From an uncultured Siphonobacter sp. (lineage in GTDB: Bacteria > Bacteroidota > Bacteroidia > Cytophagales > Spirosomataceae): a stretch of 64,000 nt of DNA. The stretch is from positions 124,001 through 188,000 of the forward strand of contig CAJYHS010000204.1 of assembly GCA_913774715.1 (NCBI GenBank). Direction: 5' to 3'. The notes below the pieces were generated by a model. The model saw only the letters and a program-made list of their open reading frames with translations, made no database searches and was not told where the DNA came from. This document shows positions 36,060-44,519 of the stretch, one piece after another; position 1 is the stretch's first letter, and every line of letters starts with the position of its first letter. The translations under genes were made by a program, and so were the position numbers.

Positions 36060-37634
36060 TTAATTTAATGGAACGGTAATAGGTTCGTTGATCGCCGTAG
36101 TCGATACTTTACCCTGGAAATTCTGACGCTGATAGCCTTTAACTTCAATCACGTAGCGATCTCCGGGTTGAGCAGCGGCGGCTAGAGAAGCAATGTTACC
36201 CTGATTTACAGGACCCGCTACTCGTTTCGCACCACGAGCTAAAGAAATCTGCACATCGCTTACCCGGAATTTAGCATCTTCGGGGTTAGAGGCTGCGAAA
36301 TCTTCATCTGCAATGGCACGAACTTCTAATACCCGTAACTGACTGGCACCAATACCTTTACGAACATCCAGTTTCGCTCCATTACCAAACGGAACTAGTT
36401 GAGGAGCTGGTACACGACGTACATTAAATTTTTCCGTTCCTAACGTATTACCCATGTTTACAACGTTCAGACTAACCTGACGATTGTTGGGAACGATCGT
36501 AACTTTTCCTTGTCCTCCGGCGATAGTTTCAGCACCATCAGCGTTAAATGATGGATTCCACATCGCACCCATCTGAGGGCTTACGAATTGCAGACGGTTT
36601 GCACAACCTAAATATAAAGGAGGCAGAGAAGCCGACTGAATGCTATACGAAGGTTTTGCTACGAAGTACTCGCCTGTAACCGTAAAGGTTTTCATGGCTC
36701 CCGTAGGATCAGGATAATTAACCGTAGCTGTATACGATTTTTTAGCAAGTCCATCGGCACCGTAAGCACCACCCTGAGCAACAAACTGAATTTGGCCGCG
36801 ACCGTCTTTCATCGGTACTGCTGCTCCATTGAAGCTCATGCGAGGCGTAATAGCTGAAGACGTAGCTGCCACATACATTTCAGCTTCGTATTTCATACCC
36901 GCTACTACCGTGCTAGACTTCGCAGAGATAACTGGAAAAATCTTATCAAATTTGATTTCTTTCAGACCAACTTTCGCAGCTAACTGATCCAGAACGGTAT
37001 TTTCATAACGTAAAACTTCAGACTGCTTCTGACTCAATACAGCTAAAGCTGCAGGAACTGGAGTCTGAGCAAAGTTTAGTTCGGCAAAATCCTTATTGCG
37101 TTGTTCAGAGCTTTTGCTAGTAATTGGATCATCCTTGGCGTCCAATGCCAAAGGAGTAAATTGGGTTCCTTTATCAGCATATGCCTGAAGATCCGTTACG
37201 TATTTGTTAAGCTGGTTTTTCAGAGCATACGCCTTTCCGCTTCCTCCATTACCCACCATTAACATGGCTACCTCTTCTTCTTCTTTGGGATTTTTGAGGT
37301 TACCCTGGTTATCATAACCGCCGCTTTTCTCAATAATTTGTGATTTTAAAGCGTCCAGCTCACTATACATTGCTGAAGACAATTTCCGAACAGCATCCGC
37401 TTTTGTCATCACATCTGCATACAAACTTCCGCTTTCCGCAGCTTTATCTTTAATCCCTTTTACCGACTGTTGGTTCGTAACACCAGCGGTACTGTTAGCA
37501 GCCTCCAGACTTCGGTTTAACAAAACGAATTTGTCAATTAAAGCCGAACTTACCTGCAAGGCCAGCATTGCCGTCAGTACCAGGTACATCATCCCGATCA
37601 TTCGCTGCCGGGGTGTTTCTTTGGCACCTGCCAT
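36060..37634 (-). CDS. gldM: type IX secretion motor protein GldM (PorM)
   Basis: Inner membrane motor subunit whose long periplasmic part transmits rotation toward the outer membrane. The 524-residue product has a single membrane helix near residues 13-33 (GMMYLVLTAMLALQVSSALID) and then four periplasmic domains, the usual architecture. The cytoplasmic start MAGAKETPRQRM puts Arg at position 9, the residue reported to act with GldL Glu49 in the proton path. It follows gldL by 61 bp with a hairpin in the gap, and precedes gldN by 23 bp. Confidence 0.96.
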   Translation of the reverse strand: MAGAKETPRQRMIGMMYLVLTAMLALQVSSALIDKFVLLNRSLEAANSTAGVTNQQSVKGIKDKAAESGSLYADVMTKADAVRKLSSAMYSELDALKSQIIEKSGGYDNQGNLKNPKEEEEVAMLMVGNGGSGKAYALKNQLNKYVTDLQAYADKGTQFTPLALDAKDDPITSKSSEQRNKDFAELNFAQTPVPAALAVLSQKQSEVLRYENTVLDQLAAKVGLKEIKFDKIFPVISAKSSTVVAGMKYEAEMYVAATSSAITPRMSFNGAAVPMKDGRGQIQFVAQGGAYGADGLAKKSYTATVNYPDPTGAMKTFTVTGEYFVAKPSYSIQSASLPPLYLGCANRLQFVSPQMGAMWNPSFNADGAETIAGGQGKVTIVPNNRQVSLNVVNMGNTLGTEKFNVRRVPAPQLVPFGNGAKLDVRKGIGASQLRVLEVRAIADEDFAASNPEDAKFRVSDVQISLARGAKRVAGPVNQGNIASLAAAAQPGDRYVIEVKGYQRQNFQGKVSTTAINEPITVPLN

Positions 37635-37673
37635 ATTCTTTATTTAGTTTTTCAGTGTCAGAAAAAAATGAGC

Positions 37674-37696
37674 ATCAGTGTGGGAGTAACACTGAT
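37674..37696 (-). promoter_or_regulatory. hairpin in the gldL-gldM gap
   Basis: ATCAGTGT (37674-37681) and ACACTGAT (37689-37696) form a perfect 8-base stem with a 7-base loop that includes the first base of the gldL stop codon. On the minus strand GCTCA and seven T follow, so it could act as a partial terminator or a 3'-end stabiliser between gldL and gldM. Confidence 0.6.
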
Positions 37697-38517
37697 TATT
37701 GTACGCCTTTCATGGCCGACAACATACCGCCATAAATATTATTCAGCGACTGTAAATTGTTGGTCAGACGGCCCATTTCATTCTTGAATTGCTGGGCATC
37801 TTTAGAAGCTTCCTGCATATTATCCATAGCTGAAGACAGGTTACCATAGAAAGCATTCATGGCTTTCAGGTGTTTTTGAGTATCCTGTAATTCAAGCTCG
37901 TACACAGCATTCAAAGCACCCATAGTCTGAGTGATTTGCTGGAATTTCACACGGTATTCTTTAGCATCCATCGTAGCGGAAGCCATATCGGACATAGCAT
38001 TCACAGCTGTTCCGTAAGACTTGTTCATTTCCTGTAAGGAACCCGCAGCAATTTTAACATTTTTCGCGTACTCGTTCGTAGCTACAGTAGCATCCGTTAG
38101 CTGACCAATTTTACCAACTGTATCAGTCAGGCTACGTAGCCCCGTACCTAAGTTGTTAAATACGTCAGGCGTAACTTTCGCATTAGCCAGCATATCGTCC
38201 ATTTTCGACATTAAACCTAAATTAGGAGAAACCGCAACTGGAGCAGTAGCACTACGCGTAGGTAATTCGCCTTTATAGTTATCGTCTAATTCAGGATATA
38301 CTTTTTCCCACTGATAAGAGTTATCTGGAGCTACAAACTGCTGGAAGGCAAAGAGGAAGAAAATAACTGCTTCCGTTCCCATACCAATGGTCAGCATTTC
38401 ATCGGCTCCCGGACGGTGTTGAATTTTAAAAAGAGCCCCTAAGATTACAATAGCGGCCCCAACGCTATAAACTACTGGAAGAATTTTGTCGAAGAAGACG
38501 TTACGTTTCGCCGCCAT
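37696..38517 (-). CDS. gldL: type IX secretion motor protein GldL (PorL)
   Basis: Inner membrane proton-channel subunit of the T9SS and gliding motor, a pentamer around two GldM helices in solved complexes. The 273-residue product has two membrane helices (about 12-30 and 43-61). Glu49 lies inside the second (GMGTEAVIFFLFAFQQ), matching the essential acidic residue described for the family. The C-terminal cytoplasmic part (about 90-273) is predicted helical and coiled-coil-like. It lies between gldK and gldM, with hairpins in both flanking gaps. Confidence 0.96.
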   Translation of the reverse strand: MAAKRNVFFDKILPVVYSVGAAIVILGALFKIQHRPGADEMLTIGMGTEAVIFFLFAFQQFVAPDNSYQWEKVYPELDDNYKGELPTRSATAPVAVSPNLGLMSKMDDMLANAKVTPDVFNNLGTGLRSLTDTVGKIGQLTDATVATNEYAKNVKIAAGSLQEMNKSYGTAVNAMSDMASATMDAKEYRVKFQQITQTMGALNAVYELELQDTQKHLKAMNAFYGNLSSAMDNMQEASKDAQQFKNEMGRLTNNLQSLNNIYGGMLSAMKGVQ

Positions 38518-38622
38518 GAGTAAAGAAAAAGGTTTAAACGTGAAAAGGACTGGATTAAATCTTTAAAGAAACAGATCCCTTTGTTAAATAGAGGGTAAAT
38601 ACTAGCGGTTTTAAACGCATAT

Positions 38623-38661
38623 AAAGCATCTACTCTATGAAAAAAATAGAATAGATGCTTT
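38623..38661 (-). promoter_or_regulatory. imperfect hairpin in the gldK-gldL gap
   Basis: 16-base arms (38623-38638 and 38646-38661) with one mismatch and a 7-base loop, nine bases beyond the gldK stop codon. No T-run follows on the minus strand, so it looks more like an mRNA processing or stability element than a full terminator. Confidence 0.6.
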
Positions 38662-38669
38662 CAAAAGTT

Positions 38670-39734
38670 TTAACGGAATTCTCTACCAGAAGACATACCT
38701 AGGTGTTGCATCACGCAACGGAAACCAATATAAGAACGACGGGCATCTTTATATTCCCAGCTACGAGTACCTGTTTCAAGGAAATAGGCTACATCTTTCC
38801 AAGAACCACCGCGGATAACTTTACGGGGCTCATCGTCATTGATATTATCAGAGTTCAAATCCCAAGTAACAACGGCTGCATTATCAGCCCAAGCATCCAG
38901 ACACCATTCAGCTACGTTACCTGCCATATTGTACAGACCATATTCATTGGGGTTGTACATGTTAGCGGGAGCTGTATAGGCGTAACCATCCGCATCGTAG
39001 TTACCACGCTGGGGTTTGAAGTTGGCGAGCATACAGCCTTTACCGTTAGCTACATAAGGATTTCCCCAGGGATATTTAGCACCTGCTTTACCACCTCGAG
39101 CAGCCCACTCCCACTGAGATTCCGTAGGTAACTCGAACCGAGGCATGGCTGCCTGATTTTCATTAGCCCGATAATCGTTGAGGACTGATGTACGCCAGCG
39201 ACAGAAATCACGAGCAGCATCCCAGCTTACGCCAACCACAGGATAGCGGTCAAACGCGGGACTAGAATAATAGTACTCCGTCATTGGGTCACCATTATGA
39301 TAGGTAAAGTCTTTCTTCCATACCGTTGTATCTGGATAAACTTTACTCATGATGTATTCTTCACCAAGCACAGAAACGGAATCCGTCAACATTGCATTGA
39401 CATACTGACGGTATTCGTTATTCGTGATTTCCGTATCATCCATGAAAAACTGGCTGATCGTTACACGCTTGTTAAAGTTGACCTGAGCGGTAGCAACATC
39501 CTCATCCGCCTGACCCATCAGATAAGAGCCCGAGGGAATCAATACCATCCCGTAAGGAGTAGGTTGCTTCCAGCCTTTACGAGCATCAGCGACAATCTCT
39601 CCATTATAGACCCCAACGTCTCCTTTTTTGCTTTTGCCACCCCCATTGCTGGCGTTGTTGCCTTTTTTACCGCAACTCTGCACGATCAACATTGGGAAGA
39701 GAATCAAAAGACTCCAAATGAGGCGTTTACTCAT
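38670..39734 (-). CDS. gldK: type IX secretion lipoprotein GldK (PorK)
   Basis: Outer-membrane lipoprotein forming the periplasmic T9SS ring with GldN. From the ATG at 39734 it has 354 residues with a compact lipoprotein signal (MSKRLIWSLLILFPMLIVQSC). In-frame ATGs at 39755 and 39776 would add a long polar leader. After a Gly/Lys/Asn-rich linker comes the formylglycine-generating-enzyme-like (SUMF1) fold: GMVLIPSGSYLMGQ, FFMDDTEITNNEYRQYV, PVVGVSWDAARDFCRW, NMAGNVAEWCLDAW, VIRGGSWKD, IGFRCV. The enzyme activity is not expected in this family. First gld gene after porP, from which it is separated by 313 bp. Confidence 0.94.
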   Translation of the reverse strand: MSKRLIWSLLILFPMLIVQSCGKKGNNASNGGGKSKKGDVGVYNGEIVADARKGWKQPTPYGMVLIPSGSYLMGQADEDVATAQVNFNKRVTISQFFMDDTEITNNEYRQYVNAMLTDSVSVLGEEYIMSKVYPDTTVWKKDFTYHNGDPMTEYYYSSPAFDRYPVVGVSWDAARDFCRWRTSVLNDYRANENQAAMPRFELPTESQWEWAARGGKAGAKYPWGNPYVANGKGCMLANFKPQRGNYDADGYAYTAPANMYNPNEYGLYNMAGNVAEWCLDAWADNAAVVTWDLNSDNINDDEPRKVIRGGSWKDVAYFLETGTRSWEYKDARRSYIGFRCVMQHLGMSSGREFR

Positions 39735-40047
39735 ATACCGCTCATTCATAATCATATAGTTGTTTTTCTTATTCAATCGCTGTTTGTGAATTATTACAAA
39801 AACCTAGTACGCACATCAGAGATATGATGCCGCAAAAAAACGATAAATACGTCGATATCGTATTTAACTCAGCTGGCAAAAATAAAAAATTTATTTTTGG
39901 TACTTTATTCCTTTCGCTAAACTTACGTTAATCAACTAGCGAGGTGTTTTAAGAAGAACTGATTTTTATAAAAAATGCAGTACCTTTTCACCTATTTTCT
40001 TTCACACATAACATTGAAGAAATATAAACTTCATGTTGGATATTTTT
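39735..40047. other. 313 bp gap between porP and gldK
   Basis: No gene is seen. It is AT-rich and contains the back-to-back -7-like inverted repeat at 39877-39899. No intrinsic terminator follows porP, so read-through into gldK is possible in addition to an internal promoter. Confidence 0.55.
39877..39899. promoter_or_regulatory. inverted repeat carrying a -7 element for gldK
   Basis: CAAAAATAAA (39877-39886) and TTTATTTTTG (39890-39899) form a perfect 10-base inverted repeat with AAA between. The minus-strand reading of 39884-39877 is TATTTTTG, an exact TAnnTTTG; the plus strand has the same octamer at 39892-39899. The minus-strand copy would start transcription about 140 bases ahead of the chosen gldK ATG. 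It could also be a regulator site. Confidence 0.45.
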
Positions 40048-40998
40048 CTAAAAACGGAATCGTGGGGTCCGTACGGGAATTCGTTTATTGGGTTTGGGTG
40101 CCGGTAAGGCGTAACTAAGCAATATGGAATAGGATCCTGGTGATTTTGCACTTACACCGCCTAAAATAATGTCATAGGAAGCTCCTAACCTAAATCGATT
40201 CCAGTTTACTCCGGCAAAAACAGGAACTCCATCTCCCTGTCTCCATCCTGCTCCTACCCAAACGAAATTACGCCACATGGCTAACAACGAAGCTTCAACA
40301 GAAAACGTATTTATATCTGACTTTAAAATTGCAGCCGGATTTAATTCTACGTCTTCGTTAACATAATAACGATAACCACCATTGATGAAGAAAGTTTTCT
40401 GAGCCTGGTTGACGGCTCCCTCCTGACCAAAGGAATAACGAGCTCCATTCAGGTGAATCATGGAAGCTCCTATATAATAAGTAGGGGTCGAATAATGCAC
40501 CCCCGCAGCAACATCTGGATTAGACTCGTTTACTTTTCCGCTTCCAATCAAAGGATCATTAGGATCACGAGCTCTGAGCTTGTCGAAATCAATGGTCCGG
40601 ATCAATAATCCCCCCTGAGCTCCGAAAGCTAACGTCCGGTCTCCCCCGAGTGGTATACGATACGCATAAGCAAGCTGCACTTCCTGATTTCGTTGTGGTC
40701 CAGCCTGATCGTTAAATACATTTAATCCAACCGCTGATTTAATTCCTGGAAGTGGTAACTGAAATGTAAAAAGCTGGGTAGTTGGGGCTCCGCCATCATC
40801 AGAAAAGCTACTCTGATAGCCCATGTACTGCTGACGGTGAATGAGCTGGAAACGAGTTAGTCCCTCATGTCCTACTGCCGCAGGATTAAAAAATGACTGG
40901 TTGTACATGTACTGACTGAATTGAGGATCCTGTTGAGCTCTCAATACACCAGAAGAAACCAAGAAGAGTACTATAATTAAGTATAGCTTTTTTTGCAT
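40048..40998 (-). CDS. porP: PorP/SprF family type IX secretion outer membrane protein
   Basis: Outer membrane barrel of 316 residues. The signal is MQKKLYLIIVLFLVSSGVLRAQ, then DPQFSQYMYNQSFFNPAAVG, the PorP signature, and beta strands to the C-terminal RFRF. Placement ahead of gldK-gldL-gldM-gldN matches the porP-K-L-M-N operon of Porphyromonas, so this is the core T9SS PorP rather than the stand-alone copy at 34 kb. A terminator after hemD separates it from the upstream genes. I saw no -7 element matching the full consensus upstream of it. Confidence 0.93.
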   Translation of the reverse strand: MQKKLYLIIVLFLVSSGVLRAQQDPQFSQYMYNQSFFNPAAVGHEGLTRFQLIHRQQYMGYQSSFSDDGGAPTTQLFTFQLPLPGIKSAVGLNVFNDQAGPQRNQEVQLAYAYRIPLGGDRTLAFGAQGGLLIRTIDFDKLRARDPNDPLIGSGKVNESNPDVAAGVHYSTPTYYIGASMIHLNGARYSFGQEGAVNQAQKTFFINGGYRYYVNEDVELNPAAILKSDINTFSVEASLLAMWRNFVWVGAGWRQGDGVPVFAGVNWNRFRLGASYDIILGGVSAKSPGSYSILLSYALPAPKPNKRIPVRTPRFRF

Positions 40999-41113
40999 GG
41001 CGAAACATTCACAATCATAAAACTATGAAACTATTTTGGTAAATCGACATTTCTGTTGGATTTCCCCGGCATAGTACCAAACGCCAGAAAGGCTATATTG
41101 TTACAGCAACATA

Positions 41114-41150
41114 AAAAAAACCTCCGATGAATTAAGTCGGAGGTTTTTTT
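41114..41150 (-). terminator. intrinsic terminator of hemD
   Basis: 14-base perfect arms (41114-41127 and 41137-41150) with a GC core and, on the minus strand, an eight-T tail. It lies between the hemD stop and porP, so the T9SS genes form their own transcription unit. Confidence 0.9.
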
Positions 41151-41163
41151 ATGAAAAGTATCG

Positions 41164-41949
41164 TTATTTCAAACCGTTTGCCTTTTTGATGTATAAATCT
41201 AAAGCTCCCGTCATGGATGGAGCATTGGGCATGGGGGCTTCAATATCTAAAATTAAGCCAGCTTCAGTTACCGCTTTGGCTGTGGTAGGTCCCAGAGCCG
41301 CAATGCGGGTCTTGTTTTGCTTGAAATCAGGGAAATTATCAAACAGAGACTTAATACCGGAAGGGCTAAAGAAACAGATAATGTCGTAAAACACCTCTTC
41401 CAGATCAGATAAATCAGCAGAGCCGGTTTCGTACATTACCGCTTCGCTCAAATGAATATCGTTGGATACCATGAAGCCGGGAATGTCATTCCGACGCTTG
41501 TCCGAACAAGGAAATAGGAATTTTTCCGTCTTGTGTTTCTTAATCAGATCCAGCAGATCAGCAGCCGTTTTCTGACCTACAAAAATCTTACGTTTCCGAA
41601 TAACAATGTATTTCTGCAGGTAATTGGCTGTTTGCTCCGTTACACAAAAATACTTCATTTCAGGGGGCATCTCAATTTTACCCTCCTTACAAATACGGAA
41701 GAAATGGTCTACTGCATTCCGGCTAGTAAAAATGATAGCCGTATGAGCCAGGATATCTAGCTTCTGTTTGCGGAAGTCTTTGTACGATACTCCATTTACC
41801 TCAATGAAGGGGCGGAAATCAATCTTGATATCGTATTCCCTTGCCAGATCAAAATAGGGAGATTTATCGTCAGCAGGACGTGCTTGGGTCACTAGAATGC
41901 TGGAAACTTTCGTGAGCCGTTCGTCCGCCTTGTTCGTCGTTTCACTCAT
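41164..41949 (-). CDS. hemD: uroporphyrinogen-III synthase
   Basis: Cyclises hydroxymethylbilane to uroporphyrinogen III in haem synthesis. The 261-residue product has the two-lobed HemD pattern: TAIIFTSRNAVDHFFR near residues 71-86, FCVTEQTANYL near 102, FLFPCSDKRRNDIPG near 144-158, and IICFFSPSGIKSLFDNFPDF with RIAALGPTTAKAVTEAGL in the last third. HemD is weakly conserved, but these blocks are clear. It follows the DUF4271 gene by 123 bp. Other haem genes are not nearby. Confidence 0.9.
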   Translation of the reverse strand: MSETTNKADERLTKVSSILVTQARPADDKSPYFDLAREYDIKIDFRPFIEVNGVSYKDFRKQKLDILAHTAIIFTSRNAVDHFFRICKEGKIEMPPEMKYFCVTEQTANYLQKYIVIRKRKIFVGQKTAADLLDLIKKHKTEKFLFPCSDKRRNDIPGFMVSNDIHLSEAVMYETGSADLSDLEEVFYDIICFFSPSGIKSLFDNFPDFKQNKTRIAALGPTTAKAVTEAGLILDIEAPMPNAPSMTGALDLYIKKANGLK

Positions 41950-42072
41950 TCAGATTCAAAAAATATGTACAAGATGTGATGGCAGTAATCGAGTAATGTC
42001 TGTAATAACCTGATAACTACCTACAATGTTTCGGTAATTATCCAGATTGAGCCTTCAGAAGTGCATTTACTT

Positions 42073-43299
42073 TTACAACGCAAACTTCAGACCAATGATG
42101 AATGGAACCAATTCAACGATGCAAAGGTAAGAAAATAAGTACAGATTTTTAGCATCAGACAATTTATTAATGGAAAAGTACAAGAGTACTAACCGTCCGA
42201 TATAAAAGACTGTTATAGGTACTAAAAAGATGTTGTCCCAGTAAAAAGTTAAGGATGGAAATGTATTTAACATGAAAATCATTAATAAACTAATTCCAGT
42301 ATAAAATATAGCAGAAGACTGTATAGATTTAAAGAAATGAATATTAACGATTTTATCAAATTTATATATATGACCTAAAACATTAATCATCACGTATTTA
42401 ATAAGAAATACAATGAATATTAAAAAGCCAATCAGGATAAAATAAAAGAATAATTGCCCCATTGTTTCATCCTGCTGAAAGAAAGCCTGAGTATTAAATA
42501 AATCAATACCCCGATGTCTAATTAACTGATAAAGAAAAGATAATAAAAAGCTGATCAATAATAAAACCAGCAAATTAGCCATTTCCAGAAGACCTCTTGT
42601 TACGAGTGGAGCTCCTTCTCTCGGATGAATCGTTAACAAATCTTTAACACTTAAATAACGTAAAAAATCCCGCGGAAAAGCCCGGTACGTTGCGGCATAG
42701 GCAGCTAATAATAATAAGGCTCCTAAGGCATAAAAATCTTCAAATGGTGAAGTATCTCTAGGTCGTGCCTGAAGAAATGATTCCGATACGTATATTGGCT
42801 TTTGACCTACGGCTATCTTATGCCCGATCTGTAAGGTTTTCTGATCTATACCGGGTTCAGGCCCGTAAAGCGTAAGTAAGACCCGGCGATCCGGCGACAC
42901 TTTGTACAAGCTGTCCAGTTTCAAAACGGCCCAAGTCTTGACGGGTAACTTTTTCTGCAAAGAGCCATTGATGAACAGGTAGTTTTCCTGATCGGATCTG
43001 TACAAGAGATAGTAATGACGATTCTGAGCAATATCTAAAATGACACTGTAAGATCCATAAGGCTGGTGCATTTCCCGAATATAAGGGACGTAGGTTTTCG
43101 CTCGTTCATCGTATACCCGCCAATCGTTGCGAAAATCGTGAACAAGGAAATACCCATCCTCCGGGCCGGTCGTTTGAGCGAAGCTGGACGTACAGGAAAG
43201 GACGAAGAGGATAAAAATCCAAAAACAGTGAAGCCTGTGGGTTAGAAAACTACCCACAGGCTTTCGTACTGTCGAAAAAGTGAAATCAAAATCCACCAA
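42073..43299 (-). CDS. DUF4271 integral membrane protein
   Basis: Polytopic protein of 408 residues, function unknown. An N-terminal signal (HCFWIFILFVLSCTSSFAQ) precedes a soluble domain of about 160 residues, then roughly seven hydrophobic helices from residue 190 to the end (ALGALLLLAAYAATYRAF, VLLLISFLLSFLYQL, LFFYFILIGFLIFIVFLIKY and others). DUF4271 proteins are known from Bacteroidota and commonly neighbour hemD, as here. The long soluble N-terminal part is larger than in the short versions I know of. The first start codon is uncertain; it gives a rather long n-region. Confidence 0.8.
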   Translation of the reverse strand: MVDFDFTFSTVRKPVGSFLTHRLHCFWIFILFVLSCTSSFAQTTGPEDGYFLVHDFRNDWRVYDERAKTYVPYIREMHQPYGSYSVILDIAQNRHYYLLYRSDQENYLFINGSLQKKLPVKTWAVLKLDSLYKVSPDRRVLLTLYGPEPGIDQKTLQIGHKIAVGQKPIYVSESFLQARPRDTSPFEDFYALGALLLLAAYAATYRAFPRDFLRYLSVKDLLTIHPREGAPLVTRGLLEMANLLVLLLISFLLSFLYQLIRHRGIDLFNTQAFFQQDETMGQLFFYFILIGFLIFIVFLIKYVMINVLGHIYKFDKIVNIHFFKSIQSSAIFYTGISLLMIFMLNTFPSLTFYWDNIFLVPITVFYIGRLVLLYFSINKLSDAKNLYLFSYLCIVELVPFIIGLKFAL

Positions 43300-43367
43300 A
43301 TCTCGCTTTCAGTAAGTCTGTAAACTCTGATCAGCTCAAAGCAACAGAACCATTACAGAATAATCTT

Positions 43368-44258
43368 TTACGCATTAGCCTTGCGGTCAGCCAGAGCTTT
43401 CAGCATGGTTTCACCAATAACGGCTGGCGATTCTGCAACGTATAAGCCGCATTCACGCATGATTCTCATTTTAGCTTCAGCAGTATCATCCGCACCACCA
43501 ACGATGGCACCTGCGTGACCCATCCGGCGTCCTTTAGGAGCAGTTTGGCCAGCGATGAAACCTACTACTGGTTTCTTGTTACCCGTAGCTTTGATCCAGT
43601 GAGCAGCTTCGGCTTCCATGCCACCACCGATCTCACCGATCATTACGATTGCTTCCGTTTCTGGATCATTCATCAGGAGTTCAACGGCTTCTTTCGTCGT
43701 TGTTCCGATGATAGGATCACCACCGATACCGATAGCCGTTGTCTGGCCTAACCCAGCTTTCGTCAACTGATCTACCGCTTCGTACGTCAGGGTTCCTGAT
43801 TTTGATACCAGACCGATGGTTCCTTTTTTGAAGATGAAACCAGGCATGATACCTACTTTGCATTCTTCGGCCGTAATGATACCAGGGCAGTTAGGGCCAA
43901 TCAGGCGAATATCTTTACCCTGTACGTATTCCTTAACGGCAACCATGTCTTTCACGGGGATACCCTCCGTGATGGTTACAATAACTTTGATACCTCCGTC
44001 AGCTGCTTCCATGATGGCGTCAGCCGCAAAAGCGGGGGGAACAAAAATGATTGATACATCAGCACCCGTTTCTTTTACGGCATCAGCTACCGTATTAAAC
44101 ACGGGTTTGTCCAGGTGTTTCTGGCCGCCTTTACCGGGCGTTACACCGCCAACAACCTGGGTACCATATTCAATCATTTGCTGGGCATGGAAGGTACCTT
44201 CTGAACCCGTGAAGCCTTGTACAATGATTTTTGAATCTTTGTTAACTAATACACTCAT
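43368..44258 (-). CDS. sucD: succinyl-CoA synthetase alpha subunit
   Basis: Alpha subunit of the citric acid cycle enzyme that converts succinyl-CoA to succinate with nucleotide phosphorylation. The 296-residue product has the CoA-binding [19 protein letters not shown] near residues 15-33, [20 protein letters not shown] near 121-140, [10 protein letters not shown], and the phosphohistidine loop GHAGAIVGG near 250. Length is normal. The beta subunit gene (sucC) is not adjacent. A 7-base inverted repeat (44299-44317) lies in the probable 5' leader. Confidence 0.97.
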   Translation of the reverse strand: MSVLVNKDSKIIVQGFTGSEGTFHAQQMIEYGTQVVGGVTPGKGGQKHLDKPVFNTVADAVKETGADVSIIFVPPAFAADAIMEAADGGIKVIVTITEGIPVKDMVAVKEYVQGKDIRLIGPNCPGIITAEECKVGIMPGFIFKKGTIGLVSKSGTLTYEAVDQLTKAGLGQTTAIGIGGDPIIGTTTKEAVELLMNDPETEAIVMIGEIGGGMEAEAAHWIKATGNKKPVVGFIAGQTAPKGRRMGHAGAIVGGADDTAEAKMRIMRECGLYVAESPAVIGETMLKALADRKANA

Positions 44259-44519
44259 AGAGATGGGATTTGCAGTGGCCAGTTCGGAAAGAATGTGGCT
44301 GTTCTGGCAAAGAACAGAAAAATCCGGCGTAAAAGTAGAAAGCTAAGGCCAGTTCGGCAATTCCCTTGCTAATATTTTTGGGTGAATAGATATAGGTATT
44401 TCCTTTTATTTTCTGGAAATGTGGCTTTTGAACTTTTCAGAGGCGTAAAATTTTATTAGATCCCTGAGGCTTCGTACGAATTTTTAAACCTTTACCTACA
44501 GCTTTTATCACGTATCACT

